The notes under the pieces are model-generated. The model did no database searches, was not told where the DNA came from, and saw nothing but the letters and a program-made list of their open reading frames with translations. DNA of 64,000 nt, from positions 40,052,001 to 40,116,000 of the forward strand of contig CM114272.1 of NCBI GenBank assembly GCA_050084515.1. The letters are read 5' to 3'. Shown here piece by piece: positions 12,050-24,805 of the stretch; position 1 is the first letter of the stretch; the number at the start of each line of letters is the position of its first letter. The translations under genes were made by a program, and so were the position numbers. The stretch comes from Blasia pusilla. Lineage: Eukaryota > Marchantiophyta > Marchantiopsida > Blasiales.

Positions 12050-13241
12050 CTAGCCCCACCCGCACCGGCTACTCGCTCTAGTGCCCTCGGTCCGGACGTA
12101 ATTCAGGATGTAAACTGAAACACCTGGCGTGTGTATCACCATACCTCTGACAATAGTCACATTGATAACCTCCTGGTGCAGCACCATCTCCTCCTCCATG
12201 CTGAGGCACACGTCCATGACCCTGACGAGTGCAATCGCGTTGACGATGGGCTCCACCACATGACCAACAAGTAATAGTAGGCGGTTGCTGTTGAGTCGCA
12301 TATGAAGGCGCAGGTCTCTATGGCACGGCCTCCCGATATCCTCCTTGAGCTCGTGGTGCCACAGTCGACCTATCTTGGAGTCCACGTTGTTGCACATGTG
12401 GTGTAGCCAATCATGACTGTTCTTGCCCAGAACCCATGGTGGCCACGCTCTCCTCTGCCATGTTGCGCTCAATGTTCTTGGCGGTCCTAAAAACATCTCT
12501 CAACATAGGGGAGGTGTTCATAAGAAGCACCCCCTCCCGCACCCGTGTCCGCAGGGTCCGGTCCAACATCGCGTACTATAACTGGATAGCCTGAGCCTCT
12601 GTCATCCCTTGAGTGACGTTGATCAATGGACACAAGCCAGTGTAAGCCTCACGCAAACTCTCACCTAGGCGCCTTTGGAAGTCGTGGATGCTCCGCAACT
12701 TCTCCGTCTGTATCCCCTGGTAGCTTGCTCTCAACTCAGCAAAGAACTCAACCACAGGGTTGAACCTGGGACGAACCTGACTAGACGATGCAACTGGTCC
12801 ACTACGAGTGACCCTTCCTAAAATGTCACTAGTGAAAGAGGAAGTAGCCTCTCATGACTCCTCCTTCTCATATGGGAATGGCTCCGTTCATGACACATAA
12901 TGTGGGTCATAGTAGAGCCTCCACGCCTCGATCACACGTGCATATCTTTGAGAGAACTCATGGTAATCGTCCATGGGCGCCCCCTCTAAATGCTGGAACA
13001 TACCGTTCCATGCTGTAAATGGGTTGAACTCTCTAGAGTTTGTGTCCCGCTGGGAGTCGCACCAACTCCTAAACTTTGCTATGAAATCGTGCAACTCAAT
13101 CGTGCCTACTGCACTTGAAAACCTACGCGGTCCTCTACCCCGGTCATCCATCTCGTAGGCCCAACTGGTATGACCACTCACAATGTGTGACGATGTGCTC
13201 ACAAACTCCTCTACTCCCTCCCTCTCGTCTGCCAATGACAC
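12050..13241 (-). pseudogene. Gypsy gag with CCHC zinc knuckle
   Basis: The N-terminal part (13241-12888) has ELHDFIAKFRSWCD, FNPFTAWNGMFQHLEG and DDYHEFSQRYARVIEAWR. Middle blocks include PVVEFFAELRASYQG, LRSIHDFQRRLGESLREAY and TSPMLRDVFRTAKNIERNMA. This is the usual capsid-type sequence pattern of plant gypsy gag. The nucleocapsid motif is at 12231-12269 and reads CWSCGGAHRQRDC, spaced C-x2-C-x3-H-x4-C, one residue shorter than the common CCHC spacing. Frameshifts separate the blocks. Confidence 0.8.
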
Positions 13242-13269
13242 AGAAGGAGGTCGAGGTGGTCCCTCACAT

Positions 13270-14949
13270 GGAGACCCTCGGAACTTCGCGCCACTCCGCG
13301 TAAAACCTCTAGAGCTACTCTAAGGTTTACCATCTTGCCTCCCAAAGTCCCGAACGGATGCCGTGATGACCCTCATGCCCCTCTCACCCAATCACTCTCA
13401 ACCTCGCAAGTAATCCCTCAATCACTCATCCCAAACATGCAACACTCGATCCACACTCTCCCTCCCCGAGACGTGTAATGTGCGGCAACACGCGGCGTGG
13501 TAAGGCAAATCGACCAGGCTATCATCTCATCGACAACCTTCCCTCAACTCCGGACATCCCACACACATCTATGTCCCCTAAACCACATACATGAATGATG
13601 CTCTCAGCATCCACACAACCCAATATCCCCAAATAAACTACCCAAATCCCAGAATCCTTCACACGTACAGGGTAAAGGACCAGAATGGATCACCTGAACA
13701 CATGTCGATGTCGCTCCTCAGCAATTGCAAATCTCAACCCCAACTCGTTCGTGAAGAAAACTCCTCCAATCAGCAAGTCGTACCCCTCTCGTATAGATGT
13801 TGCTCAACCTCCTCGATGTGCAGTGTAGGTCGAGCGGTCCGGTGCGGCACTGGCGGCACGGAACGGCTATAAACAGCACGGCACTCGGGAATGGGGTGTG
13901 GCACTTGGCGGCATACCCTCCTCAATCAGCAATTCACACGCTCTGCTCCTTAATGAAGGAGCGGTCCAGCGATCGAGACGATGCAGTGTGGCCACGAGCG
14001 GCACGGGGCAGCAATCGGCGGCGCGTTGCGGCTACGGGTGTCATGGCACGGTACTCGATCGTCATCAAGCGGCTACCAATCACAACATAGCAGCATGAAA
14101 TCAAAACTCAAACACCATAACCGGAGGTCATCTGCCATCACTGGTTGATGACGAAACCGCGATGACAATGGCGGCCAAAACAAAGCATGTGGTGGCAACG
14201 CAAGTCAGAGAATCAACAAACGTCATGGAAGACCCTCCACTTCGTAATGGCGGCAATGGCAACCAAAGGTGGACAACACACGGTGGACCGTTGATGGTGA
14301 CGGTTGACCGGTGACGATGATGGTTGACCATTGACCGTTGATGGTGAAGGTTGAGCGTCGACGGCAGACCGTTGATGGTGACTATGACTGCGACGGCCGC
14401 CGCCAGCGTGGCGGCTGGTTTAGGGTTTTAACAATTTAACCCTAAAAATCCCCTAGCAATGGAAATTTTGCAAAATTGACCATAACTTTTTGCTCGCAAC
14501 TCCAAATTGTGCATTGTTTTTGCAAAATGTGTACAGCTTCACGATCTAAAATGGCGTCAAAAAATATTTAGAACCAAACATTATAGTAAAAATTGACAAG
14601 GATTTTTGTAAAGCCCAATGTCTCTTTCTCCTACACAAAATTTGCCAGCGCTTCCGCGCTGATTTCTCCCAACAAAAATGTAAAACCTATAAAAATACAA
14701 ATCAGCAAGCTACATAGTGCTCCTTAGAGGGCCGGCATGGGGCAACCCACCCCCATAATCAATCCCTATCAGAAATTGAGAAGCGCTTCCGCGCGCCACT
14801 CTTCCACACGAAAAATCGGCAAATGCAAAGAACAATCAAAGCAGGCCTTGCTCCGGTGAGCACTCCCATGAGCCGCTGAATGGGGAACACTGTCCCCAAC
14901 CTGCAAAAACAGCAAGTGACCAGCGAGCTCCCCCATGAAGCTCTCTCAC
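13270..14949. other. Gypsy 5' leader region, non-coding
   Basis: No protein is recognisable here. The stretch 14280-14390 is built from imperfect short repeats around GTTGACCGTTGATGGTGA. A short palindrome occurs at about 14409-14440 (TTTAGGGTT facing AACCCTAAA). The sequence GCGCTTCCGCGC recurs near 14648 and 14781. By position this would be the untranslated leader of the gypsy element on the minus strand, but I could not locate a primer-binding site. Confidence 0.4.
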
Positions 14950-15150
14950 TCTCTCATTCTCTCTTTGTAAAGTAAACTAAACTTACCCAATATAGTAAGT
15001 TTTTCTATATGGCTCCAAATGAGCCGAAACGAAGGGGAAACCTGCTCTTTCAAGTTTCACGGGGCCTCAACAGGTCATCCTCGACCTCCTGGGCTTGTCC
15101 TCCAGTACTTTTGCAGATGCTTTGCTAGATCCCACCGATCTATCCTAACA
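14950..15150. repeat. LTR-X fragment, right end
   Basis: This sequence is closely similar to about 50140-50331. It shares ATATGGCTCCAAATGAGCCG, CGAAGGGGAAACCTG and CAGGTCATCCTCGACCT, and ends GATCTATCCTAACA. With 4520-4650 it makes up the two outer parts of one LTR-X. The middle 300 bp or so is replaced by the gypsy element. Confidence 0.75.
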
Positions 15151-15933
15151 GTCTTGAGAATGTTCACCATGATGTTGAAGAGGGAATGGAAGAAGGGTCA
15201 TTTCAAGCTGGAGACATGACTCATGAGGCAAGTTCAAAGACTATGACTGCTTTACAATTTGCTTCATTTTGACTTCAAATGAGAGCTAATGCACAAGATC
15301 ATAACAGGTTATTGAGGTTCGATTGTCTTACTCAAGAATATATGATAGATATGTATGCAAGTATTAAGATGCAACGATTAACGTGGATATGGTTACATCA
15401 AAAGGAGTTAAGAACTTATTTATTACAAGGTGTGAGAGATGCTATGACTAGACTTGATAATGATGTTCATGCCATAGGAAGACGAGTCATTTTACCTTCC
15501 TCTTTCATATGAGGACCTCAACACATGCATCAATTATATCATGATGCTATGGCAATTGTGAGACTAGCATCGTCATGACTTAGTTGTACGCGTTTTCCAA
15601 CAAAAAAAGAAAGAGTTATTGAGGCTTATAGTGGATAAGCATATTTTGGGGCAAGTGGTGAGATGTATTCATGTTGTGGAGTTTCAAAAGAGAGGTCTTC
15701 CACATGTCCATATTCTTATTATACTTGCATCAGAGGATAAGCCAAGGATAACCTTCGATGTTGATGATATTATATCCACTAAGATTCTTGATTTGACTAC
15801 TTATGCAAAACAATACGCAATTGTTAGAAATTGTATGATACATGGACCATGTGGAGTACTTCATCCTAATGCGCCGTGGATTGATAAAACAAAAAAAGAT
15901 CATATTACTTGCTTATATAATTGGCTAATATAA
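15151..15933 (+). pseudogene. Helitron Rep core (HUH region)
   Basis: The reading resumes with SFQAGDMTHEASSKT, then FDCLTQEYMIDMYASIK, RTYLLQGVRDAM and GRRVILPSSFI. It then gives KHILGQVVRCIHVVEFQKRG followed by LPHVHILIIL. The HVH pair corresponds to the metal-binding HxH of Helitron rolling-circle Rep proteins. The block ends with NCMIHGPCGVLHPNAPW, just before the region where the catalytic Tyr motif would follow. That Tyr region and the helicase are absent. Frame breaks near 15510 and 15610, and a TGA near 15277, disable it. Confidence 0.88.
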
Positions 15934-15939
15934 TTTCTT

Positions 15940-17360
15940 ACTGTTGAGTGCCAGTTCATAGTTATTGGTGTAGATCCCAGTCAATTCCTGAAATCAGATG
16001 GGAAAATATTTTCCATGTCATAAACCGTGAAACAAACTCTTTTGAACTTCATACTTCATAAATAGTGAGCTCATAAATTTGGATTCTGCAGGTGGGCAAG
16101 GCATTGCATACATATAATACTCTTGAGTCTTTTCACTTTGTGAACTGCATTTTTTAGAAGCTTTTCAATGATCAATGTTGATTATGCATAAATTATTTCA
16201 TAAATTGATGAGCCAGAGATAACTTCATCTACCATCATGTTTCAACGATAACTTCCAAATTGAACATCTTAACGATGAGATAGTACAGATTTCTCGCCAA
16301 TTATGATGACTCTAGGAGTCGTTCTTTCAGAATTTATAGATCAGATCTAGCTGGTATGTATGGGATACCGGGAAAATCTGAAGTTCTCCTACTGATTTGA
16401 TCCTTTTGTGCTCACGAATCGTCATTAATTTCCATTTCTAGATACAAGAATTCGACATATCTACAAGGATCTGAAATGGAAACATAAAGTTCCAAATCAA
16501 TTTTCCAAGATCCGTCACTCAAAAGATATGGATACACCCTTGAGCACGGACACTTCTACGGTGAAACTTGGTCTGAAACTGACCACAAGTCCCCATTGAA
16601 CCCTCTCCTGTGGTGGGGGCGTTGATATTGGCGGAGCGCTTGCGCATCTCATCTAGTAGTAATAGAACACTCGCTCCCGACATGTTTCCGTAATCGTAAA
16701 GGACATCTCTCGTGGCTCTCTACTTTTCGGGCTTCAGACTCTCATGCTCGCCAAAGATTGTCACAAGAAAATAGAGCTGGAAAATTAAAGATATGGAGGT
16801 GGAGACTTCACACCTTCTCCTCGTTGACTGTGAAAGGACCCCGTGACTTGCACTGAGGACAAGAAACCACTTTTATCTCTAGGGAATTATTTTTGAAAAA
16901 TGGCCCTACTATTGCTCCATATTTACTACACTTGTATTTCACTTGCTGCAATTGAAGAAACACACCCGACCGGTGTGTTACTACCCAAAAATCTTCACTA
17001 ACGTGTTCAAATGTACTAGCCTAGCACAACGAAATACAATATAATAAGATGAGAAGGCAGTACCACCTTGGTTAATACCTTACATATGTGGGCTTTAAAC
17101 ACATTAACTCATAACTGAAGTTAAGTAGCTTAGCACTTCTGAAATGTATGGGCTATGCATTCTGACATATTCCACCTGTTGTTATGTTCATACAGTTCGG
17201 GCCTGAAGTGAAGTTGTAATCGGATTTTGGTTGCACTACATTAGGTCTTTCACCAAATTTACTTCGCTTTGGCCAAGTGAGAAAAAACCTTTTTCCGCAT
17301 CAATCTTATCTACGTGCACTCTCTTCATGAATCCATCTTTCTGAAAAAAAAATTGTTGAT
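15940..17360. other. No recognisable gene
   Basis: AT-rich sequence with no open frame of note and no motif I recognise. It may include decayed downstream Helitron DNA. A local direct repeat structure begins only at 17366. Confidence 0.5.
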
Positions 17361-17365
17361 TAAAA

Positions 17366-17720
17366 GATCCTTACATATAGACAAAACCAAAGGAAGGAAG
17401 AGCCAAGCCATTCTACCTAAGATGTAAGCCATTCCACAAAGTGAAGAACCCATTCCTCATACTGCAGAACCTATTCTACTTGTGTAGGGGCCACTCCATA
17501 CACTGAAGAAGCTTTTCCACCTTTCTGATTTTTTTTTGGGCTGAATACAAGATCCTTACATATTGACAAAACCAATGGAAGGAAGAGCGAACCCATTCTA
17601 CCTAAGATGTAAGCCATTCCACAAAGTGTAGAACCCATTCCTCATACTGCAAAACCCATTCCACTCGTGTAGGGACCACTCCACACATTGGAGAAGCTTT
17701 TCCACCTTAAATATGTTGTT
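17366..17720. repeat. 185-bp tandem duplication with inner 21-bp period
   Basis: Two copies start at 17366 and 17551 (GATCCTTACATAT), 185 bp apart. Each contains six consecutive 21-bp units built on a CCATTCCAC-like core; in the first copy they are 17405-17425, 17426-17446, 17447-17467, 17468-17488, 17489-17509 and 17510-17530. A 21-bp period equals seven codons, although no long frame is open. The same core occurs in the 36-bp minisatellite at 21263-21760. Confidence 0.8.
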
Positions 17721-18023
17721 CCCCATGGACTCTGTTATGGGAATTATTTTTGTAATGATGTGTGGGATGGTTTCCATACATAGTCTTACAATATGGCAAG
17801 AGCAACAATTCCCAAAGTAGAATGGTTTCCATATATTCTCTTACAGTATAATTGGAGAATCCATTGCACATGTGGAATGGTCTCGCCTGCCATACTCTTT
17901 GAAAACTATTTTTGAGACTTATAATGATGCACTTGATCGTTTAATTGGGATCTTATGTCTGCTTTTTGGCTTCTTCTTTTGTATCAGTTCTTGACGAGTG
18001 TGAGGAGTTCTACATCCAAGTGA

Positions 18024-18428
<405 letters not shown>

Positions 18429-19079
18429 CTTGCGAAAAATAAATGCCCAGGAATTGAGGGAGATTGAGGAATCTCTCATCGTCCACGTCACATCAAGTCA
18501 TCATGGATAGTAACTCCTAAAACTAGTCATGGAGCAACTCATTGTAAAAATGGGATAGCATACTAGTGCAAAGCTAGTTGGAGGTCAAGCAAGGTGTAGG
18601 CGAGATAGACTAGCATACCACGTGCGTGGTCATCACGACATTGATATGACTATAAAGGTGCAATCGGCATGTTTATTAAGACAATGATGGTGTAATAGGT
18701 AGGAAAATTCATGCTTTGAAGGTGTGAGCATCGATGCCATCGTGACGATAAAAATCAACAAGGGTTAGGCCCAGCCAATTGGAGGCTCAATGGCTTGGCA
18801 CTTTTCCATTTTAATTTTCCCCTTGCTCATCCATTTTAAGCATTTTTAGTTGTGTTGCATTCCTAGTCCATCTTTCTATAATATCTACAACTTTGCAACA
18901 ATAGCATCCCACGACCCCGAATCTACCAAAATTTTGACAAGGCTTTTGTGTTTTTCCTAATAGTCCTTATCTAGAATTAACAATAGAAAAGAGCATATAA
19001 CTAAGTCTCCAAATGGCTCTTGAGGACTACAATATGGGACATATCAGACTTCACCAAGTAAACAACATACTTGTGCACA

Positions 19080-19285
19080 TTCTAGAGCTTTGAGATTGCA
19101 CAACCAACTCTCTCAAATGTTCTCTCTAATTCTCTCTCTGTAAATATGATGTACGTAAACACTCTCAAATCATAAAGCCTGCTTGTATTTCAAATCAAAC
19201 CCACTCTTATAGCAAGATGTTTGGGTTTACTCCCAACATAAGATAGGATCATAGCCATGTTGTCTCAAAGAAGGTTCAACAAAGA

Positions 19286-19351
<66 letters not shown>

Positions 19352-19450
19352 AAATCATGGATCATGGATCATACCCTCTCACTCTTCCAAGCCTTCTCTT
19401 TGGTGACTTTTGCATACATGTCACCTCTCTAATCCAACCCTTAGTATTAG
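19080..19450. repeat. Diverged LTR-X-like segment with (CT)30
   Basis: The stretch shares blocks in the same order with 49830-50130, including AAACCCACTCT, TTGGGTTTACTCCCA against TTGGGTTACACTCA, GGTTCAACAAAGAG and CTCTCCAAG/CTTCCAAG. A perfect (CT)30 tract occupies 19291-19350, where the other copy has only a short CT-rich run. It is likely an old relative of LTR-X, and the ends are not definable. Confidence 0.55.
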
Positions 19451-19639
19451 AACTATTGTAGATCAATCAAAATAGTATTTTATTTGTTATAGATGATGAT
19501 GATAATCTCCTTACAATCACACTTCAAGGATTATGTAAGAAGTCCAAGCTTTTCAAAATATTTATATATTTTTTAGACACATTCTTGACATTGCAAGAAT
19601 TGATTATATTCCTTATTAATGAAGAGATGCAATTAGCAC

Positions 19640-20310
19640 CTATTGTTTCTTCAAATAGTTTGTAGGAACATGTATATTATCCAAGAAGAGGCAAAAGTTG
19701 AAAATAATGTCTTGGAAATTAGAATTATCGCACAAGATTTCACTCCTAAGATCATGATCAAGAGAATGAAGCCTAGTAAGGCCGCCAACAACAACCATAT
19801 TGTCAATAAGAAATTTTTGGTATAGAAAAGGGAAATTTCAAAGGTAGGGAAAACACACATAAACGATATCATTTCTTATCTAGATCTTGCAACTACTATG
19901 AGATCAAAGATCATTACGCCAAAGACTCCTTCAAGAACCGAAATAGCATCAAATCTAGTCCAAGAGTTCTTCCACAATAGAATTATGTGGAGCATGATTA
20001 CAATGAAAAGAAAATATTGGCTATAAACTACATCATGAGAAACATCGTGGAGTAAGAGAGCCCAATTATAAGTAACGAAGAATGTTACATCAATTTTTTA
20101 GAATAAAATCATTTAACTACTCATGAAGAATGGTTCATAGATGTAGAGCCATTAAAGACTCTAACAATTTTTTGTTAAACAACAAAAAATTAATATACAA
20201 CATGAATTTTCTATTAATTTTTCATCCTCTAGCATCAATGTCTTTAGAGATATTCTATATACACCTAATATGACAAGAAATCTTAAATTTATAGGACAAG
20301 AGGTAGAATA
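19640..20310 (+). pseudogene. Ty1/copia gag-to-protease remnant
   Basis: Near 19887-19950 the translation gives CNYYEIKDHYAKDSFKNRN, a zinc knuckle of copia gag type in which the second and last Cys are replaced. Further on, near 20215-20310, SINVFRDILYTPNMTRNLKF matches the segment after the copia protease that leads to the GAG-pre-integrase domain. The reading is broken by stops and no integrase follows. Orientation is plus. LTRs are not recognised, though the LTR-X-like segment just upstream could belong to it. Confidence 0.6.
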
Positions 20311-20689
20311 GAATCTCGAGGTTAGATTCAATAAAAAAAAAGTATCATTTTTTGAAGATCAAACCATCCGCTGGATGAGAGCAAGAAGAACTAGCTTTGG
20401 TAGGAGGTTCAAATTAGATTTCATAACTTTATGAGGAGATGCCAATAGACGGGAGGAGAAGATAAGGAGAGAAAAGTTGTATAGGTTGTGATAGTTTCAC
20501 TCAAAGAGGCGGCTATCAATGCAACGGAATGCCCATATCCCGTAATTGGGGAAGAAGCCAACATTGTTGGCTTTGATGGAATGTGATTTGGAGAAGTGTT
20601 TTGGAATTCTTGAATGAGATGATATTCTTGATAGGACAAAGTATTCTCAATGTATTATAAGGATACTGGATTGTGAGAACAATAATACC

Positions 20690-22479
20690 ATGATGGATGT
20701 TGTTGTTTGTGGATGCTTGCTTGCCATTGAAAGAGCAAGTGTCTCGAGTTCCATGGACTTGATTGGGAGGGGCAAGGCTTATGTTTTACACTTGGAGTTG
20801 GTAAAAAAACTATGGGGAATAGTGCAGAAAGGGGAAAGTGTCCAGATCCATGAACTTCCTCCAAAACATGCAGTAGAGAGAGAGTCTCAAGTGCAATAGA
20901 CTATGGCATGGATTGCTCGCAAAAAAATGAATTTAATGGGGTGGCTTGAGTGTGATCAAACCAAGTATTCAGAGTTTATGGCAAAGCAATAGTATGAGGA
21001 TTGGTTGGAGCAAAGGAATGTTGAAAAGGCTAGAGACATGTGTGAGGAGAGAGCTTCCACATATGTCCCTAGTCAAAGAAGTTGCACAAGATCCATGACT
21101 AAAGGGTCTAAAGCCAAGGGAAAGAGAGTTTATAAGGTGGACAATAGTCCTCAAGATAAGGGCAAATCTTCTTCCATGAAAAGGAGGACTAGGAAGTCCA
21201 CAAAAGACTTGGAGATGGAGAATGTTCCATTGGAGATGAGTGGAAAAAATCTGGTTTCAAAAGCCACTCCACATGAAATATAAGAGCAAAGGGTAGAAAC
21301 CATTCCACCCATGTGACCAGCAGATTGTGTGGGAACCATTCCACCAACAACATAGGATGAGAATGTGGAGCTCATTCCACTTGTGAGAGAAACCAAAAGT
21401 GTGGAAACCCTTCCACCAGCAAGAGTACAAGAGAATATGGAGGCCCATCTACAAGTAAGAGAAGCAGATAGTATGGAAACCATTCCACCAGCAGGAGCGG
21501 AGAAGGACGTGGAGGCAGTTCCACTTGTGGGAAAAATTGATAGTATGCAGGCTATTCCATCAGTAGGAGAGGAAGAGAATATGGAGACCATTCCACTTGG
21601 AGGAGTTAATGATATTGTGGAAACCATTCCATAAGTAAGAGAGGATGAGAGTGTTGCAATTCCACTACCAGAAGATGATGAGTGTGTGGAAGTCATTCTC
21701 TCTATAGTAAAGGAAGAGAGTGTGGCCATTCCACCTGCAAGAGATGATGGTTGTGTGAAAGTCATTTTACTTTGTACAATGAGAGAGGATCTTAATAGGG
21801 CAACCGAGGAGCTTAACACATGTTGTGAGGATTTTGGGAATGAGGAGCACTTGGACAAGAGTACCATTGATGATTTTATCACTCCCGTTCATGGTGACAT
21901 TGAGGATCCTAAAGTAGGTTCCCTTTCCTACGAGGATGTTGAAGATGATAAACCTCTTCTAAAAAAGAAGCCTTCCTCTCGAGAGTTGAGAGCCTTAAAG
22001 AAGAATCTAGGCAAGGCATTGTTGGAAGTTGGGAGAAGGGTGAATGGACCATCAAAGAGTGTTGGGGAAGGAAAGGTAGATATTAGTGAAGAAGATTCTG
22101 AGGTGGACCTCATATCTGATACACAAATCCTTAGGTATTTAAATGAGGTGAACGAAGATTGATTGCCACCAACATCAAGCCAGGTCTTTGAGGCAATTGG
22201 TAGTGAGAGTGGATTGCCGAGTAGCACACAGTTGGATGTGACTCAGATGTTGAATGAGACTTATGTGGAAGATAGTGAGGTTTAGAGACAATGGTGTGTA
22301 AGGGAAAGTCCACCCAAACAGGTTTAACTCCTACTGTTGAGGAATGTAGGGAACTAGAAAAGTTGAAGTCCGAAGTAATTCAAGAAATGATGGAAACTCC
22401 CCCAACTAGGCAGGCCAAAAGGAAGAACAAATATGGCCAATCCCAAACCGGCTTGGGGAAAAAGAAAAAAACAGTATGA
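20690..22479 (+). pseudogene. Degenerate gene of unknown function with 12-residue repeats
   Basis: A series of plus-strand open stretches with several stops. The first part (20690-20899) has no known motif. It is followed by a charged region rich in Lys, Arg and Ser (SMTKGSKAKGKRVYKVD, SSMKRRTRKSTKD). A repeat region of 12-residue units with an ETIPPA-like core comes next (21263-21760). An acidic region (SEEDSEVDLISDTQILRYLN) and a basic tail (RQAKRKNKYGQ) end it. The composition suggests a nuclear or structural protein. It lies upstream of the CACTA element on the opposite strand, so it could be that element's second gene or an unrelated gene. I do not recognise it. Confidence 0.4.
21263..21760 (+). 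repeat. 36-bp minisatellite in a coding frame
   Basis: About 14 units begin at 21263, 21299, 21335, 21371, 21407, 21443, 21479, 21515, 21551, 21587 and 21623, each 36 bp. Two later units are 33 bp (starting at 21659 and 21728). Each unit starts with a variant of ACCATTCCAC and ends with GTGGAA or ATGGAG. All unit lengths are multiples of three, so the repeat keeps one frame with consensus E-x-I-P-P at every 12 residues. The minus strand is also open through it, as expected for such a repeat. Confidence 0.88.
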
Positions 22480-22499
22480 ATTAGTTGAGAGACATGAAT

Positions 22500-23570
22500 T
22501 TGTAAACTATTTCCCTTCTAGTGTAAATACTCTCTATTTGCTACCTTGAAATGTATATTCTTACTTTGATTCAAGTATGTAGTGGATGGTGGTGATTTTT
22601 CTTCTTACTTTTTTTACTATTTTGTTTGCATATGCATTGCATATTGCGTAGATGGAGACTATCCAAACTTGGATCCAAAAGCCATTGTGCTTGATGTTCA
22701 CCGTGTTTCATAGCCTTTCTTCTGGATAGATGTACCATTTTCAGACATTTGGATATCTTTGTAAACAATTAAATCTATATATCTATTAACTTAACTTCTC
22801 AACAAAAATACGCCCGTAGCCTTGATACCATTAAACTCAAAACTATAACATGGAGTGTTGATATTGCAAATCAAGTAGTTTAGTTGATATAAAATTCCTT
22901 GAATCCTTGAATAAGTATAGCTTGAGGCTCCTTCCAAGGTATAATTTTGCAAGCACGTTATTGGGTATATGAATTAGAATGAGAATCATTACCAATTTCT
23001 ACTTCAAAGATACTTGATCACCACTAACACTCTCCGACTCTACACTCGTGTCTTTCTTCTCATAGAATTCTGGTCTTATGCCAACACAATAATCCTCCTC
23101 TTCCAAGATCGGAGTTTGTTTGACAACCCCTTCAATTTCTCCCTTATCCACCTCCAATCCCATAGAGTGATCCATAGCCACCTGTAAGGTACAATCACTT
23201 TCACTCCTCACCTTCAGCCTCTTCTATATGTTCGACATTGCCTTAAATTGAGAAGGGAATCTCCAAGTGGTGTATCCCTGCCTCTCCATCCATAGGTGGA
23301 GCATAATAGGCTCTTCAATTTACCGCATAGTCTGCAACTTTCTAAAAAGGATGCACTTAAAGAAAACCTAAACCTCTCTACAACCCACTTCTAACTAACC
23401 ATCTTTCCGACCACACCATTTCCAACCAAAACCAAAAAGCTCAACTCTCAACCAACCTTTCAAGATGTAAAAAATGGAAAAAAATTCGTTTGAAGGAAAA
23501 GTGAGATCAGTGGAAAACTTGTTATTAAATATCACGTGCAGAATCTGGGATCTAAAATGGGCCATATGAA
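22500..23570. other. No recognisable gene
   Basis: AT-rich spacer between the repeat-containing pseudogene and the CACTA element. A 70-codon minus-strand open stretch at 22999-23211 is rich in acidic residues and may be decayed CACTA 3' coding sequence. I see no terminal CACTA inverted repeat here. Confidence 0.4.
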
Positions 23571-23574
23571 TCTA

Positions 23575-24453
23575 TTAGTTATTAAGTTCATCTCCATGAC
23601 CTTCCTCTTCTGATGAGTTTGAATCCAACTCTACATTATCAAAACTCATGATTATAGGGACATTACTGAAGTCTGTATGGGCTATGTTCACTTGACTTGG
23701 ATTTAATTCAACTCCATTTACTACAGGATGAATCGGTTCCATGACTGAAGGTGTGGAAGATACATCTAATCCAATGTAATCTCCATTTGCTTCTATAGAA
23801 ATATGATCTTCTTTTTCAAAGGATCTACGAGATCTGGCCTCCTTTTTTAGCACCACTCTTCACCCATTCCCATCGCACCCATCCCCATAAAAAACTTGTT
23901 CAACTTGTGATGGAAAGACGAAGGGTTGGCGATCCTCAGGCTCATTGTCTTTGAGATTAACAAGGATAAACCCTTCAGTGTCTCTTTTCATAGAGTGATG
24001 TCGAGAGTCCCAATCTGCCCGGACCCAACGACCTCTCATTAGAACTATAGGGGCTCACTTCCTAATTGATAATCAAAACTCAAAATGCCAACTAATACAC
24101 CCACATAAGAATAAGAACATCTTTTTTTGGGACTCTAAATTACTATCATCCATAAAGACAACTCCTATGCCACTATCATAAGTGGAGAAGGGTGTACAAC
24201 CCTTTAGCTCTACACGGTAGTGGTTACCATAAGCTTTCATGCTCTTATATGAAAGAATTTTACTTGCAAGGGGGACCGAGAGAGCAAGGGCCTCTACATC
24301 AAGAGGGCATTGTATTCTCTTAGATGTTTGGATGATGGCAGGCCACGCCCAATCTGAAAAACGTAGGTTTGATACCCTATTATCTCTCTTCAATTCTTCC
24401 TTGAACAACATGTATAAATCAATCATAGTGACCATTGGCACAATATCAGGCAT
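23575..24453 (-). pseudogene. CACTA transposase C-terminal part (DUF4216-like)
   Basis: YGNHYRVELKGCTPFSTYDS followed by GIGVVFMDD (near 24150-24220) corresponds to the conserved GxHYRV to YDSGV stretch of this domain. Further down the minus strand, RWVRADWDSRHHSMKRDTEG and FILVNLKDN match the SVKRD...GFTLVN-like part, and PFVFPSQVEQVFYGD the end of the domain. A tail of 93 codons (23856-23575) is acidic at its end. Frame breaks occur near 24073 and 23860. Confidence 0.75.
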
Positions 24454-24805
24454 GACACTAGGATCCCTAACACTATGCTCTTAACGTATATGCGGCAATC
24501 TAAAAAATGTGTTAGAATCACAAATGCAAGGGGTGTGATTCCTTACTTGACCCACTTCACCATACATTCGATGTTGTGTAAAATGTAATCATGTGCCAAG
24601 TCCGAGATATATTGAGACAGTTGCACCTGAATCCCAGCACCCTCTAACTCCACCCCTATAGTACCGCATTCCTAGCCATCATTCCACACTCGAAATCTGA
24701 CCGACTCAAATCTTCTCATATATTCCGTGAAAAACCCAAGAGCATCTAAAATATATCCCTTGGCCATAAAACCTTCAAGCCGTGCTTTTGACTGAACACA
24801 TCTTT

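Noticed and set aside
21151-21882. 243-codon minus-strand ORF rich in Ser, Gly and Met
   Set aside because: It is the antisense shadow of the 36-bp minisatellite. The plus strand keeps the E-x-I-P-P repeat, and no known motif is on the minus strand.
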